From Collinsella aerofaciens (GTDB taxonomy: Bacteria > Actinomycetota > Coriobacteriia > Coriobacteriales > Coriobacteriaceae), in assembly GCF_015546965.1 (NCBI RefSeq), contig NZ_JADMUF010000002.1, positions 1 through 64,000 of the forward strand: 64,000 bases of DNA, read 5' to 3'. The notes beneath the pieces were generated by a model. The model saw only the letters and a list, made by a program, of their open reading frames with translations, did no database searches and was not told where the DNA came from. The position numbers and the translations under genes are program-made. This document shows, piece by piece, positions 26,006 to 36,089 of the stretch (positions are counted from its first letter, which is position 1; each line of letters begins with the position of its first letter).

Positions 26006-26764
26006 ATGATTAAGAATGAGAACGTCGAGGACGAGCCTGCCTACGACGAGACGTACCGCCGCGGCCCCGTGGTCATGCGCGGCCCCATGATTCCCAAGGA
26101 CAACACCTATGCCAACCTGCTGGCGCCCGAAGATTTGACCGACTGGCTGCATGCCGATCCCTGGCGCGTGCTGCGCATTCAGGCCGAGTTTGTCGATGGC
26201 TTCGGCGCGCTTGCCGAGCTTGGCCCCGCAGTGACCATCTTCGGCAGTGCCCGCACGCCTAAGACCGATCCGCTCTACAAGGCGGCGCGTACCGTCGGGC
26301 GCAAGATCGCGCAACGTGGCGTGGCGGTCATCACCGGTGGCGGCCCCGGCATCATGGAAGCGGCCAACAGGGGAGCGGCGAGTGTCAACGGTAAGTCAGT
26401 TGGCCTGGGCATTGAATTGCCGCACGAGCAGGGGCTCAATAAATACGTGAACCTTGGCATGGACTTCCGTTACTTCTTTGTGCGCAAGACCATGTTCGTC
26501 AAATACAGCTCGGGCGCCATCGTGTTTCCCGGCGGTTTTGGCACGCTCGACGAGATGTTCGAGGTGCTCACGCTGGTGCAGACGCACAAGGTCAAGCGCA
26601 TGCCGCTCGTTCTGGTGGGCAGCGAGTACTGGCAGGGCCTGTTCGACTGGCTCAACGGCCCGGTGATGGATGCCGGCATGATCAGCCCACTCGATCCAGA
26701 CCTTGTCCACATCACCGACGACCTCAACGAAGCCGTCGACATCGCCCTGAGCGGGCTGATGTAG
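26006..26764 (+). CDS. LOG-family protein (TIGR00730 type)
   Basis: A 252-residue Rossmann-like protein of the LOG family, whose characterised members release cytokinin bases from nucleoside monophosphates (phosphoribohydrolase) and were long mislabelled lysine decarboxylases. Motifs: ITGGGPGIMEAANRGA near residue 110 and the PGGFGTLDEMFE signature near 175. The ATG at 26006 follows TAGGAG; a longer open frame starts inside the terminator. In bacteria the physiological substrate is often unclear. It stands alone between hairpins. Confidence 0.9.
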   Translation: MIKNENVEDEPAYDETYRRGPVVMRGPMIPKDNTYANLLAPEDLTDWLHADPWRVLRIQAEFVDGFGALAELGPAVTIFGSARTPKTDPLYKAARTVGRKIAQRGVAVITGGGPGIMEAANRGAASVNGKSVGLGIELPHEQGLNKYVNLGMDFRYFFVRKTMFVKYSSGAIVFPGGFGTLDEMFEVLTLVQTHKVKRMPLVLVGSEYWQGLFDWLNGPVMDAGMISPLDPDLVHITDDLNEAVDIALSGLM

Positions 26765-26775
26765 GGTAGGTAAAA

Positions 26776-26836
26776 TGGGACGGGGCTAAAAGACTGGTCT
26801 GAAACGTTTGATACCAGTCTTTTTAGCCCCGTCCCA
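26776..26836. repeat. Long TGGGACGGGG hairpin
   Basis: TGGGACGGGGCTAAA-AGACTGGT (26776-26798) pairs with the inverse at 26813-26836, about 23 base pairs with one bulged A, loop of 14. It follows the LOG stop by 11 bases and may terminate that transcript. The TGGGACGGGG motif recurs twice at 57965-58029. Confidence 0.7.
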
Positions 26837-26850
26837 AATGAACTGCTTCT

Positions 26851-26916
26851 AAGTTGCGGTGGAATAGGGATTGATTTGCGGCTGATAAGTCAAAAACAGT
26901 CCCTATTCCACCGCAA
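26851..26916. repeat. AAGTTGCGGTGGAATAG hairpin, copy 1
   Basis: TTGCGGTGGAATAGGGA (26854-26870) and its exact inverse (26900-26916) form a 17-base stem around a 29-base loop. It lies at the 3' end of the minus-strand DegV gene. Copies 2 and 3 are at 30125 and 55163. Confidence 0.75.
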
Positions 26917-26931
26917 GTGGTAAAGGTGCCC

Positions 26932-27792
26932 CTAGTGGATGGGCTGGTAGCGGGGGCAGTAGCTGATGGCGATGGCGTCGACGCCTACATGGGTGGCGAT
27001 GGTGCAGCCGATGGGGCCGGTGCCGGCGTCTACATAGTCTTGGCCTGCGAGCGTCTCGTTGACAAGTTCCTGCTCCTCGGCGGCGCCGGTCGTGAGCACG
27101 CGCACGCTGGAGCCCGGATGCTCGGCCAAAAATGCGAGGCAATCGGCCATGGTGTTGGCGACGATGCGCTTGGCGCCGCGGCCCTTTTTGATGGCCTTGA
27201 TCTCGCCCGATTTCCACTCCGGCGAAACGGCCAGGCGAATGTTGAGCATTTGCGTGAGCTGGCCGGCGAGCTTGGGCGCGCGGCCGTTCTTAACGAGGTT
27301 CTCGAGCGTGCGGGGAATCAGCAGCAGGTGGGCGTCGGGCAGGGTTGCGCGGATCTGTGTCTCGGTCTCGTCCAGGCTGCGATCATCCTCGCGCATGGCA
27401 AGCGCGTACTCCACCAGCAGGCCCTCGGCGCCCGAGCCGGTGCGCGAATCGATGCAGCGCACGTCGAGCTCGTGGGTCTCGGCGACCAGGCATGCGTTGG
27501 AATAGCAGGCGGACCATTCGCTGCACAGCGAGATAAAGATGGCGCTATCGTGGCCGTCGGTGCGTACGCGGTCAAAGAGTGCCTTGAACTCGCCGGCACT
27601 CGGCTGCGAGGTGTGCGGCAGCTGCTCGGAGCCGGCCATGCGGGCGACGTACTCCTGGGCGGTAATCTGCACCTGGTCGAGCAGGTCCTCTCCCTCGATA
27701 ATCACATGCAGCGGAATTACGTAAATGCCGAGCTCTTGAGCACGGGCGGGGGAGATGTCCGACGTGGAGTCGGTTATGATGGCAAAAGACAT
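26932..27792 (-). CDS. DegV-family fatty-acid-binding protein (copy 2)
   Basis: A 286-residue DegV/FakB-family protein, likely binding a fatty acid. The start SFAIITDSTSDISPA is canonical, followed by HTSQPSAGEFKALF and the C-terminal KNGRAPKLAGQLTQMLNIRL. The middle signature is degenerate: FISLCSEWSACYSNA replaces the usual SSGLSGTYQSA, which may change the ligand site. AAAGGTG precedes the ATG at 27792; the frame is open to 27849 without support. Not linked to the first DegV gene. Confidence 0.88.
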   Translation of the reverse strand: MSFAIITDSTSDISPARAQELGIYVIPLHVIIEGEDLLDQVQITAQEYVARMAGSEQLPHTSQPSAGEFKALFDRVRTDGHDSAIFISLCSEWSACYSNACLVAETHELDVRCIDSRTGSGAEGLLVEYALAMREDDRSLDETETQIRATLPDAHLLLIPRTLENLVKNGRAPKLAGQLTQMLNIRLAVSPEWKSGEIKAIKKGRGAKRIVANTMADCLAFLAEHPGSSVRVLTTGAAEEQELVNETLAGQDYVDAGTGPIGCTIATHVGVDAIAISYCPRYQPIH

Positions 27793-27948
27793 AATTGCAC
27801 CTTTCGTTGGGGCGCTTGCGTGCCGCCTTCTGAGAGCAAAGTGCGACAAGTATAGTGGAGTTGCTCTACATTGCTAGGTTCAATTGTTGAATAGTCAACA
27901 GTTTGAAGTGACGGTGTGGAAATCATCAACTGGGGAAGAGGGATGCCG

Positions 27949-28611
27949 ATGGAGGCGCTGGAGATATGCAGGCGGCCGGTTGTGCTGTTCGATTTCGATG
28001 GCACGGTGGCCGATACGGGTCGGGCGGTGATGACCTCGACGCGCAAGACGCTGGCTGCACGCGGGTTTTCTGAGGTGCAGATGGGTGACCTGCGCCGCAT
28101 GATTGGGCCGCCCCTATGGAAGAGCTTTCACGACTTTTATGGCTTCTCCCGCGAGGAGTCGCTTGTGGTGGCCGACGAGTACCGTGCCTTTTTTGATGAG
28201 CTGGGACCGGAAGAGTACCCCGTGTTCGATGGGATCCCCGAGCTGCTGGATGGGTTAGCCGCCCGGGGCAAGCGTATGGCCGTGGCGACGTCGCGCATGG
28301 AGGCAAAGTGCATCGACATGGTGCGTGAGCTCGGGCTTTCGCAGTTTGAGGCGGTGGTCGGCATGAATCCGTCGCAGGGGCGCGAGACCAAGGCCGATTC
28401 GGTTCGCGATGCCCTGGCGGCGCTCGGCGCGACGGCGGGCGATGCCGTGATGATCGGCGATCGCTTTAACGATGTGGAGGGCGCGCACGCGATGAGCGTG
28501 CCGTGCGTCGGCATCTATTCGGGCGCGGCGGCGCCGGGTGAGCACGAGGCGGCGGGTGCCGATGCAGTGGTGCACTCGGTGGCCGAGCTTGCTAAACTTT
28601 TCGCTATCTAA
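27949..28611 (+). CDS. HAD-superfamily hydrolase (phosphoglycolate-phosphatase-like)
   Basis: A 220-residue haloacid dehalogenase-type phosphatase. VVLFDFDGTVADTGRAVM carries the nucleophilic DxDGT; the helical cap follows; MAVATSRME is motif II and VMIGDRFNDVEGAHAM motif IV. Closest by pattern to Gph/PgmB-type phosphatases; the substrate is not predictable. The ATG at 27949 is six bases after AGAGGG; the ATG at 27943 and a GTG at 27916 are less likely. It is followed 55 bases later by the M20 dipeptidase, perhaps in one transcript. Confidence 0.86.
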   Translation: MEALEICRRPVVLFDFDGTVADTGRAVMTSTRKTLAARGFSEVQMGDLRRMIGPPLWKSFHDFYGFSREESLVVADEYRAFFDELGPEEYPVFDGIPELLDGLAARGKRMAVATSRMEAKCIDMVRELGLSQFEAVVGMNPSQGRETKADSVRDALAALGATAGDAVMIGDRFNDVEGAHAMSVPCVGIYSGAAAPGEHEAAGADAVVHSVAELAKLFAI

Positions 28612-28666
28612 TAGACGTAATGTGAGGGGCGGGCGTACCCGTCGCTCATTGGTAAGGAGGTCGTCC

Positions 28667-30103
28667 ATGAATCAGGTGGAGCAGAGCGTTACCGAGTATG
28701 TCGACGAGGTCTGGGAAGATGTCGTCGCCGATATCGAACAGCTGGTGAGCTATCCGTCTGTGGCCGTTGCTGCCAATGCGGAGCCCGGTGCGCCGTTTGG
28801 CCGTCCGGTCCGTGATGCGCTCGATTGCGCGCTCGGCATTGCGCAAAAGCTCGGCTACCAGACAAGCGACGACGAGGGTTATGTGGGCATTGCCGATATC
28901 CCGGGCCGCGGCGATAAGCAGCTTGCGACTATCTGCCATGTTGACGTGGTACCCGCTGGCCCCGGCTGGAACACCGACCCGTTTGCGATGGAGCGTCGCG
29001 AGGGCTGGCTGCTCGGCCGCGGCGTGATCGACGACAAGGGTCCGGCCGTGCTGTCGCTCTACGCCGGCGCCTACCTGCTCAAGCACGGCATCGTGCCGCG
29101 CTATACCTTCCGCGCGCTGCTGGGCTGCGATGAGGAAGTGGGCATGTCCGACGTTCACCATTATCTGGAGAACTACGCGAATCCCGACTTTCTGTTTACG
29201 CCCGATGCCGAGTTCCCGGTCTGCAATGCCGAGAAGGGCCAGTTTGGGGCGACGTTCGTGAGCCCCAAGATCGACGGCGGGCGCATCGTGTCGTGGAGCG
29301 GCTCCGAGGCGAGCAATGCCATTCCGTCGCAGTCCATCTGCGAGCTTGCGATTGCCGCCGATGAGCTGCCGGCGCCCGTTGAGAACGTCGACCGCCTGGA
29401 GATCACGGCGCTTGATAACGGGCATGCGCAGATTTTTGCCCACGGCATTGGCGGTCATGCCTCGATGCCCGAGGGAACGATTAACGCCGTCGGCCTGATC
29501 GTGGCGTATCTGCGCGAGGCCGAGGACGCGTTTGGTGCACGCGACGAGCGCCTGCTGACGCCTGCCGAGCACGAGTTTGTCAAGTTCCTGGCCTTTGTAC
29601 ATGCGGACGCCTATGGCCGCGGCCTGGGTATCGACGCGACGAGCCCGGCGTTTGGCCCGCTCACCTGCAACCCCGGCGTCATCCGTGTGGTGGATGGCCA
29701 CATCGAGCAGGTCATCGACGTGCGCTTCCCCGATAGCACCAGTGCTGATACCATCCGCGAGCAGCTCGAGCCGCTTGTCGGCCGCTTTGGCGTGACGTGC
29801 CAGCTGGGTCGCGCGAAGGTACCGTTCTCGGTCTCTGCCGACGATCCGGCCGTGAAGGCGCTTATCGATACCTATAACGAGTTCACTGGCAAGCATGCCG
29901 AACCCTTTGCCATGGGCGGCGGCACGTACGCGCGCAACTTTGCCCGCGCCGTCTCGTTTGGCCCCGAAGAGACCGGCCTGGAGCTGCCCGCGTGGGGCGG
30001 CCAGATGCACGGTCCCAACGAGTGCGCCAACGAGGAACAGCTCAAGCAGGCGCTCAAGATCTATATTGTTGCGATCCTTCGTTTGAATGAATTAGAGCTT
30101 TAA
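28667..30103 (+). CDS. M20-family dipeptidase (PepV-like)
   Basis: A 478-residue zinc aminoacyl-dipeptidase of family M20A, resembling PepV. Motifs: LATICHVDVVPAGPGW (metal His and Asp), the GRGVIDDKGPAVL box (bridging Asp), LGCDEEVGM (general base and metal Glu) and the C-terminal GGGTYARNF. AAGGAGG precedes the ATG at 28667; the frame is open upstream without support. Likely cytosolic digestion of imported dipeptides, in line with the C69 dipeptidase at the start of the window. It ends just before a hairpin repeat that resembles a terminator. Confidence 0.9.
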   Translation: MNQVEQSVTEYVDEVWEDVVADIEQLVSYPSVAVAANAEPGAPFGRPVRDALDCALGIAQKLGYQTSDDEGYVGIADIPGRGDKQLATICHVDVVPAGPGWNTDPFAMERREGWLLGRGVIDDKGPAVLSLYAGAYLLKHGIVPRYTFRALLGCDEEVGMSDVHHYLENYANPDFLFTPDAEFPVCNAEKGQFGATFVSPKIDGGRIVSWSGSEASNAIPSQSICELAIAADELPAPVENVDRLEITALDNGHAQIFAHGIGGHASMPEGTINAVGLIVAYLREAEDAFGARDERLLTPAEHEFVKFLAFVHADAYGRGLGIDATSPAFGPLTCNPGVIRVVDGHIEQVIDVRFPDSTSADTIREQLEPLVGRFGVTCQLGRAKVPFSVSADDPAVKALIDTYNEFTGKHAEPFAMGGGTYARNFARAVSFGPEETGLELPAWGGQMHGPNECANEEQLKQALKIYIVAILRLNELEL

Positions 30104-30124
30104 GGTTTCGCGGTTTCCCAATCT

Positions 30125-30200
30125 AAGTTGCGGTGGAATAGTTCCTAGAATGGGCCATTTGATGGCCAAGCAGGAACTATTTCACCGCAACTTTGTTTTT
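30125..30200. repeat. AAGTTGCGGTGGAATAG hairpin, copy 2 (also terminator)
   Basis: Arms 30125-30146 and 30172-30193 (22 bases, one G-T pair) with an inner hairpin GGCCATTTGATGGCC and a T-rich run at 30192-30200. It sits 21 bases after the dipeptidase stop and likely ends its transcript. The remainder of 30201-30397 has no gene; it includes a small hairpin GCGGGCA/TGCCCGC at about 30355. Confidence 0.7.
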
Positions 30201-30397
30201 ATTGGTGTAAAAGGCGGGTCATGCTTGGTGGCGGGTTTGTTATTCGTTTGTAAAGGCCGTGCTGCGCTTGCGGTAAGGGTCTATCAAATGCCCGTAAGAA
30301 ACCGCAGATAAGGCGGCCGTCGCCCGATCGGGGCCGTATCTTTCCAAACAGCAAAGCGGGCAGGGTGCCCGCGAGTCGCATGTATGAAAGGAAGATC

Positions 30398-31339
30398 ATG
30401 CTCGATCAGGCTTATTCTCGTCGTCAGTTCCTCGGCCTCGCTGGTGGTCTTGCCAGCATCGTCGGTCTCGGTCTCGTTGGTTGCGGCGGCTCCGGCGCAT
30501 CCGACGCCGCCGATACGGGCAGCGCCGCTGCCGCTGCTGAGTCTGTCTCCGGCGAGGTGACCTATGACGGCGCCTCCTCGTTCCAGGCTCTTGTCGAGGC
30601 CGCTGCCGAGAAGTTCATGGATGCCAACCCCGATGTCTCCGTCTCCGGCTCGGGCAACGGTTCGGGCAAGGGCCTGACCGCTGTCGCCGCCGGCACCGTT
30701 ACCATCGGTAACTCCGACGTCTTCGCCGAGACCAAGCTTGAGGCCGATCAGGTCAAGAACCTCGTCGACCACGAGGTCGCCGTCGTGGGCATGGGCCCCG
30801 TCGTCTCCAAGAACGTCAAGGTCGACGACCTGTCCCTCGAGCAGCTCAAGGGTATCTTCTCCGGTCAGATTACCAACTGGAAGGAGGTCGGCGGCGACGA
30901 CGCCACCATCGTCGTTCTCAACCGCAAGGCCGGCTCCGGCACCCGCGCCACCTTCGAGGCCGCCGTCTTTGGCGACGAGGCCGTCGACTTTAAGGGCGAT
31001 GCCGAGCTCGACAAGTCCGGCGACGTCCAGACTCAGATGGGCAGTACCGACAACGCCATCTCCTACCTCGACTTCTCGCACTTCGATGACTCCAAGTTCA
31101 ACGCCATCAAAGTCGAGGGCGTCGAGCCCAAGAGCAAAAACGTCACCGACGACTCTTTCAAGATCTGGGCTACCGAGCACATGTACTGCTCCAAGGACGC
31201 CGACGAGGCCACCAAGGCCTTCCTGGAGTTTATGCTCTCCGACGACGTTCAGGGCAAGCTCGTCGAGGAGCAGGGCTTTATCCCCGTCTCTGCCATGAAG
31301 GTCGTCAAAGACGCCAGCGGCAAGGTCTCCGCTAAATAA
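30398..31339 (+). CDS. pstS: Phosphate-binding protein PstS (Tat-type lipoprotein)
   Basis: Phosphate-binding subunit of the Pst ABC transporter (313 residues), anchored outside the cell. The N-terminus YSRRQFLGLAGGLASIVGLG has a twin-arginine motif, followed by the lipobox LVGC, so it is probably exported by Tat as a lipoprotein. The phosphate-binding pattern GSGNGSGKGL and the second site NRKAGSGTRATFE are clear. AAGGAAG precedes the ATG at 30398. First gene of pstS-C-A-B; no phoU, phoB or phoR follows in the window. Confidence 0.93.
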   Translation: MLDQAYSRRQFLGLAGGLASIVGLGLVGCGGSGASDAADTGSAAAAAESVSGEVTYDGASSFQALVEAAAEKFMDANPDVSVSGSGNGSGKGLTAVAAGTVTIGNSDVFAETKLEADQVKNLVDHEVAVVGMGPVVSKNVKVDDLSLEQLKGIFSGQITNWKEVGGDDATIVVLNRKAGSGTRATFEAAVFGDEAVDFKGDAELDKSGDVQTQMGSTDNAISYLDFSHFDDSKFNAIKVEGVEPKSKNVTDDSFKIWATEHMYCSKDADEATKAFLEFMLSDDVQGKLVEEQGFIPVSAMKVVKDASGKVSAK

Positions 31340-31363
31340 GTAATCGCCCCGGAAAGGTTTGCA

Positions 31364-32272
31364 ATGGCAAAACAGCTGCCAAAGCGCGACCTTGAGAACG
31401 TGGGCCTGGGCGTCACGGGCGCGTGCGTAGCGCTCGTGACGCTTGCCGTTGCCGCGCTCATCTTTATGGTCGCCCAAAAGGGCCTCTCGGCTTTTATCAA
31501 GGACGGCGTCTCGGTCGTCGAGTTCTTCACCGGCACCAAGTGGGACCTGGCCAACACGGCCGAAAACGGCCTGCCCTACACCGGCGCCCTGCCCCTGATC
31601 GTCACCTCGTTTGCGGTCATGGTGCTCTCCACGCTTATCGCGCTGCCCATCGCCATCGGCTCTGCCATCTTTGCGGTCGAGATTAGCCCTAAGTTTGGTT
31701 CCAAGATCTTTCAGCCGCTTATTGAGCTTTTGACCGGTATTCCTTCGGTCGTCTTTGGCCTGATCGGTTTTCACGTGGTCGTCGGTCTTATGAAGAGCGT
31801 TTTCCATGTGAGCACGGGTCTGGGCATCTTGCCCGGCGCCATCGTGCTGGCCGTCATGATCCTGCCGACGATGACCACGCTTTCGGTCGACGGCTTGCGT
31901 GCCGTGCCCGACAGCTACCGTCAGGGCTCGCTCGCGCTGGGCTACACCCGCTGGCAGACCATCTGGCACGTGGTGCTCAAGTCTGCCATGCCGTCGCTCA
32001 TGACTGCGGTCATCCTGGGTATGACCCGCGCCTTTGGCGAGACGCTCGCCGTGCGCATGGTCATCGGCGGTATCGAGGCCATGCCGACGTCGCTGCTGTC
32101 GCCGGCCTCGACCATCACCACCACGCTCACCACGTCCATGGCGGTCTATGCCGAGGGCTCGGCCCAGGACGATGTTCTGTGGGCGCTCGGCCTGCTGCTG
32201 ATGGGCATGAGCCTCATCTTCATCCTGATCATTCACCTTATAGGCCGCAAGGGGGCGAAGGCTCGTGGCTAG
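31364..32272 (+). CDS. pstC: Phosphate ABC transporter permease PstC
   Basis: Inner-membrane permease of the Pst phosphate importer (302 residues, six helices). The cytoplasmic coupling loop AVPDSYRQGSLALGYTRWQTIWHVVLKSAMPSL is the EAA motif that docks on PstB. It follows pstS by 24 bases and overlaps the start of pstA by 8 bases, a strong sign of translational coupling. GGAAAGG precedes the ATG. Confidence 0.94.
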   Translation: MAKQLPKRDLENVGLGVTGACVALVTLAVAALIFMVAQKGLSAFIKDGVSVVEFFTGTKWDLANTAENGLPYTGALPLIVTSFAVMVLSTLIALPIAIGSAIFAVEISPKFGSKIFQPLIELLTGIPSVVFGLIGFHVVVGLMKSVFHVSTGLGILPGAIVLAVMILPTMTTLSVDGLRAVPDSYRQGSLALGYTRWQTIWHVVLKSAMPSLMTAVILGMTRAFGETLAVRMVIGGIEAMPTSLLSPASTITTTLTTSMAVYAEGSAQDDVLWALGLLLMGMSLIFILIIHLIGRKGAKARG

Positions 32273-33187
32273 CACGCGCATTCATATCGACGAGGCGAGA
32301 CTCGGGCGCGTCCAAAAGCAGGACCGCATCGCCACGGGCGTACTGACGGCAATCGTCGCCATCGTCATGCTCATCGTCGTCTCCATGGTGGCCTATATCC
32401 TGTTCGAGGGTATCTCGACGCTGTTCAAACCGGGCTTTCTCACGGAGCCGTCGCGCGCCAACGGAACCCAGGGCGGCGTGTTCTACCAGCTGTTCGACTC
32501 GTTCTACCTGCTGCTGATTACTCTGGTCATCTCGGTGCCCATCAGTCTGGGCGGCGCGGTCTTCCTGGTCGAGTACGCGCCGAACGGCCCCATCCGCGAC
32601 ATCGCCTCCACCGCCATCGAGACGCTGTCCTCGCTGCCTTCCATCGTCGTCGGCATGTTCGGCTTTCTGGTGTTCTCGGTACAGCTGGGCTGGAAGTACT
32701 CCATCATCTCCGGCGCCGTCGCGCTCACCATGTTCAACATTCCCATCCTGGTGCGCGTGATTCAGCAGGCGCTCGAGGACGTGCCGCAGGCCCAGCGCGA
32801 TGCGTGCCTGGCCATGGGCCTCACCCGCTGGGAGGCCACGCTGCACATCCTAATCCCCGAGGCCATGCCCGCCATCGTGACCGGCATCGTGCTTTCGGCC
32901 GGCCGTGTGTTTGGCGAGGCCGCAGCACTGCTTTTTACCTCGGGTATGAGCTCGCCGGTTCGCCTGAACTTCTTGAGCTTTAACCTGTCGAGCCCCACCT
33001 GCGCTTGGAACGTGTTCCGTCCCGGCGAGTCGCTCGCCGTGCACATCTACAAGATCTATGGCGAGGGCAGTCCCGAGGCCCAGCAGATCGTTTGGGGCAC
33101 CGCGGCGCTGCTGATGATTTGCGTGCTGCTGTTTAACGTAGTCGCCCGTATCGTGGGCAAACAACTGGCAAGGAAGATGACGGCCGA

Positions 33188-33191
<4 letters not shown>
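32265..33191 (+). CDS. pstA: Phosphate ABC transporter permease PstA
   Basis: Second permease of the Pst importer (308 residues). It starts at GTG 32265, inside the last codons of pstC. The EAA-type loop DVPQAQRDACLAMGLTRWEATLHILIPEAMPAI is present. It overlaps pstB by 4 bases (ATGA). Within the operon it partners PstC to form the membrane channel. Confidence 0.93.
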
Positions 33192-34060
<869 letters not shown>

Positions 34061-34115
34061 TCCGGGACATGCTTGAGGCCCGCGGTGGCCACGGTTGCCA
34101 CGGGACTGATTGGAG

Positions 34116-34153
34116 AGGCGGGTCATCTCTTTTGAGAGATGGCCCGCCTTTTT
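34116..34153 (+). terminator. Terminator of the pst operon
   Basis: AGGCGGGTCATCTCT (34116-34130) pairs with AGAGATGGCCCGCCT (34135-34149), followed by TTTTT. A clear Rho-independent terminator 56 bases after pstB. Confidence 0.85.
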
Positions 34154-34223
34154 GTGTCGCGTGCGGCCCGCCTTTTCGCTGCTATCATGGACAACGTTGA
34201 ATTTCTACGAAGGAGCAGGGCAT

Positions 34224-36083
34224 ATGGCGATTCTTTTGGGATGCGATTCCGTCAGCCTAGAGTTTCCCACCAAGCATATTTTCGATAGCGTGACGCTCGG
34301 CGTGGGCGAGGGCGACCGCATTGGTATTGTCGGTAAAAACGGCGACGGCAAGTCGACGCTGCTGAGTGTGCTCGCCGGCACGCTGGAGCCCGATGACGGA
34401 CGCGTGACGCACCGCCGCGACACGACGATTGGATTGCTCGGCCAAAAGGATAACCTGGTCGATGCCGACACCGTGCATCATGCCGTCGTCGGTGACACAC
34501 CCGAATACGAGTGGGCCTCGAGCCCGCGTACGCGCCAGATTCTGGCCGGCCTTATTAGCGATGTGCCCTGGGAGGGCACGGTGGGCGAGCTTTCGGGCGG
34601 CCAGCGCCGTCGCGTGGACCTCGCGCGCCTGCTAATCGGCGACTACGACGTGCTCATGCTCGACGAGCCCACCAACCACCTGGACATGCGTACCATCAAC
34701 TGGCTCGCGCGTCACTTAAAGGCTCGCTGGCAGCGCGGTCAGGGCGCGATGCTCGTGGTCACGCACGATCGCTGGTTCTTGGACGAGGTCTGTACCAGTA
34801 TGTGGGAGGTCCACGACGGCCAGGTCGATCCCTTCGAGGGCGGCTACTCGGCATACATCCTGCAGCGCGTGGAGCGCGACCGCATGGCCGCCGTCACCGA
34901 GGAGCGTCGTCGCAACATGGCGCGCAAGGAGCTCGCGTGGCTGAGCCGCGGTGCCCAGGCGCGCTCCACCAAGCCCAAGTTTCGCGTGGATGCCGCCCGC
35001 GAGCTCATCGCCGACGTGCCTCCCGTGCGTGACGAGCTGGAGCTCAAGCGCCTGGCCGTGAGCCGCCTGGGCAAGCAGGTTATCGACGTGGTCGACGTGG
35101 ACGCCGGCTATGCGGATACCGATGGCGCGCCCAAGCAGGTGCTCTCCGACGTGACCTGGCTCATCGGTGCGGGCGACCGCTATGGTCTTTTGGGCGAGAA
35201 CGGTGCCGGCAAGTCGACGCTACTCGACGTGATTCAGGGCAAGATCGCGCCCCTGCGCGGCCGCGTGAAGATCGGCCAGACGGTGCGCTTTGGCGTGCTG
35301 TCGCAGCAGCTCGAGGAGCTCGAGCCCTACATGGGCGACACGATCCGCGAGGTGCTCAGCCACTATAAGAAGCATTACGTCATCGACGGCAAGGAGACTT
35401 CGCCCGAGAAGCTCTGCGAGCGTCTGGGCTTTACGACGCAGCAGCTCTGGAGCCGCATCGGCGATCTTTCGGGCGGCCAGCGCCGTCGCCTGTCGCTGCT
35501 GCTGACGATCCTGGACGAGCCCAACGTGCTTATCCTGGATGAGCCCGGCAACGACCTGGATACCGACATGCTGGCGATTGTCGAGGATCTGCTCGACGGC
35601 TGGCCCGGCACGCTGATTCTGGTGACGCACGACCGCTTTTTGATGGAGCGTGTGACCGACCAGCAGTGGGCACTGCTTGACGGTCATCTGACGCATATGC
35701 CCGGCGGCGTCGACCAGTACCTGCGCCTGTGCAACGCCACGGCCGAGGGTGAGCCCGTGGGTGCACCGAGCGCCAAGACCGGCACGTTCGACACCGGTGC
35801 CGCGGCAGCTGCGGCCGAAAAGCCCAAGTCGAGCGGTCAGCCCAATGGCCTTTCCAACGCCGAGCGCCAAAAGCTCCGCCGCGAGGTGAGCTCGCTCGAG
35901 CGCAAGATGGAGACGCAGCGCGCCCGCGTGGAGGAGGCCGAGGCCGCCATGGCGCAGGTCGATCCCACCAATTACACGGCGCTCGGCGAGCAGCAGGCAA
36001 AGATCGACGAGGCCCACGCCGCCATGGACGAGCTGGAGATGGCGTGGCTCGAGGCGAGCGAGAAGCTCGAGGGCGAGGAGTAG
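34224..36083 (+). CDS. ABC-F family ATPase (Uup/EttA-like)
   Basis: A soluble protein of 619 residues with two ABC domains and no membrane segment, the ABC-F layout of ribosome-associated translation factors. First domain: Walker A GIVGKNGDGKST near residue 35, signature LSGGQRRRVDLARL, LDEPTNHLD. Second: GLLGENGAGKST near 326, LSGGQRRRLSLLLTI, and LDEPGNDLD, where the usual PTN is PGN. Residues from about 540 form a C-terminal Uup-type coiled coil (RREVSSLERKMETQRARVEE). GAAGGAG precedes the ATG. It may relieve stalled ribosomes or handle DNA/RNA repair intermediates; an antibiotic-resistance role is not shown. Confidence 0.9.
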   Translation: MAILLGCDSVSLEFPTKHIFDSVTLGVGEGDRIGIVGKNGDGKSTLLSVLAGTLEPDDGRVTHRRDTTIGLLGQKDNLVDADTVHHAVVGDTPEYEWASSPRTRQILAGLISDVPWEGTVGELSGGQRRRVDLARLLIGDYDVLMLDEPTNHLDMRTINWLARHLKARWQRGQGAMLVVTHDRWFLDEVCTSMWEVHDGQVDPFEGGYSAYILQRVERDRMAAVTEERRRNMARKELAWLSRGAQARSTKPKFRVDAARELIADVPPVRDELELKRLAVSRLGKQVIDVVDVDAGYADTDGAPKQVLSDVTWLIGAGDRYGLLGENGAGKSTLLDVIQGKIAPLRGRVKIGQTVRFGVLSQQLEELEPYMGDTIREVLSHYKKHYVIDGKETSPEKLCERLGFTTQQLWSRIGDLSGGQRRRLSLLLTILDEPNVLILDEPGNDLDTDMLAIVEDLLDGWPGTLILVTHDRFLMERVTDQQWALLDGHLTHMPGGVDQYLRLCNATAEGEPVGAPSAKTGTFDTGAAAAAAEKPKSSGQPNGLSNAERQKLRREVSSLERKMETQRARVEEAEAAMAQVDPTNYTALGEQQAKIDEAHAAMDELEMAWLEASEKLEGEE

Positions 36084-36089
36084 GCGAGG

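Noticed and set aside
26006-26764. LOG gene as lysine decarboxylase
   Set aside because: PGGFGTLDE is the LOG signature; the lysine-decarboxylase label is a known historical misannotation.
30284-32281. 665-codon open frame antisense to pstS and pstC
   Set aside because: Shadow of pstS and pstC, crossing their boundary; no domain.
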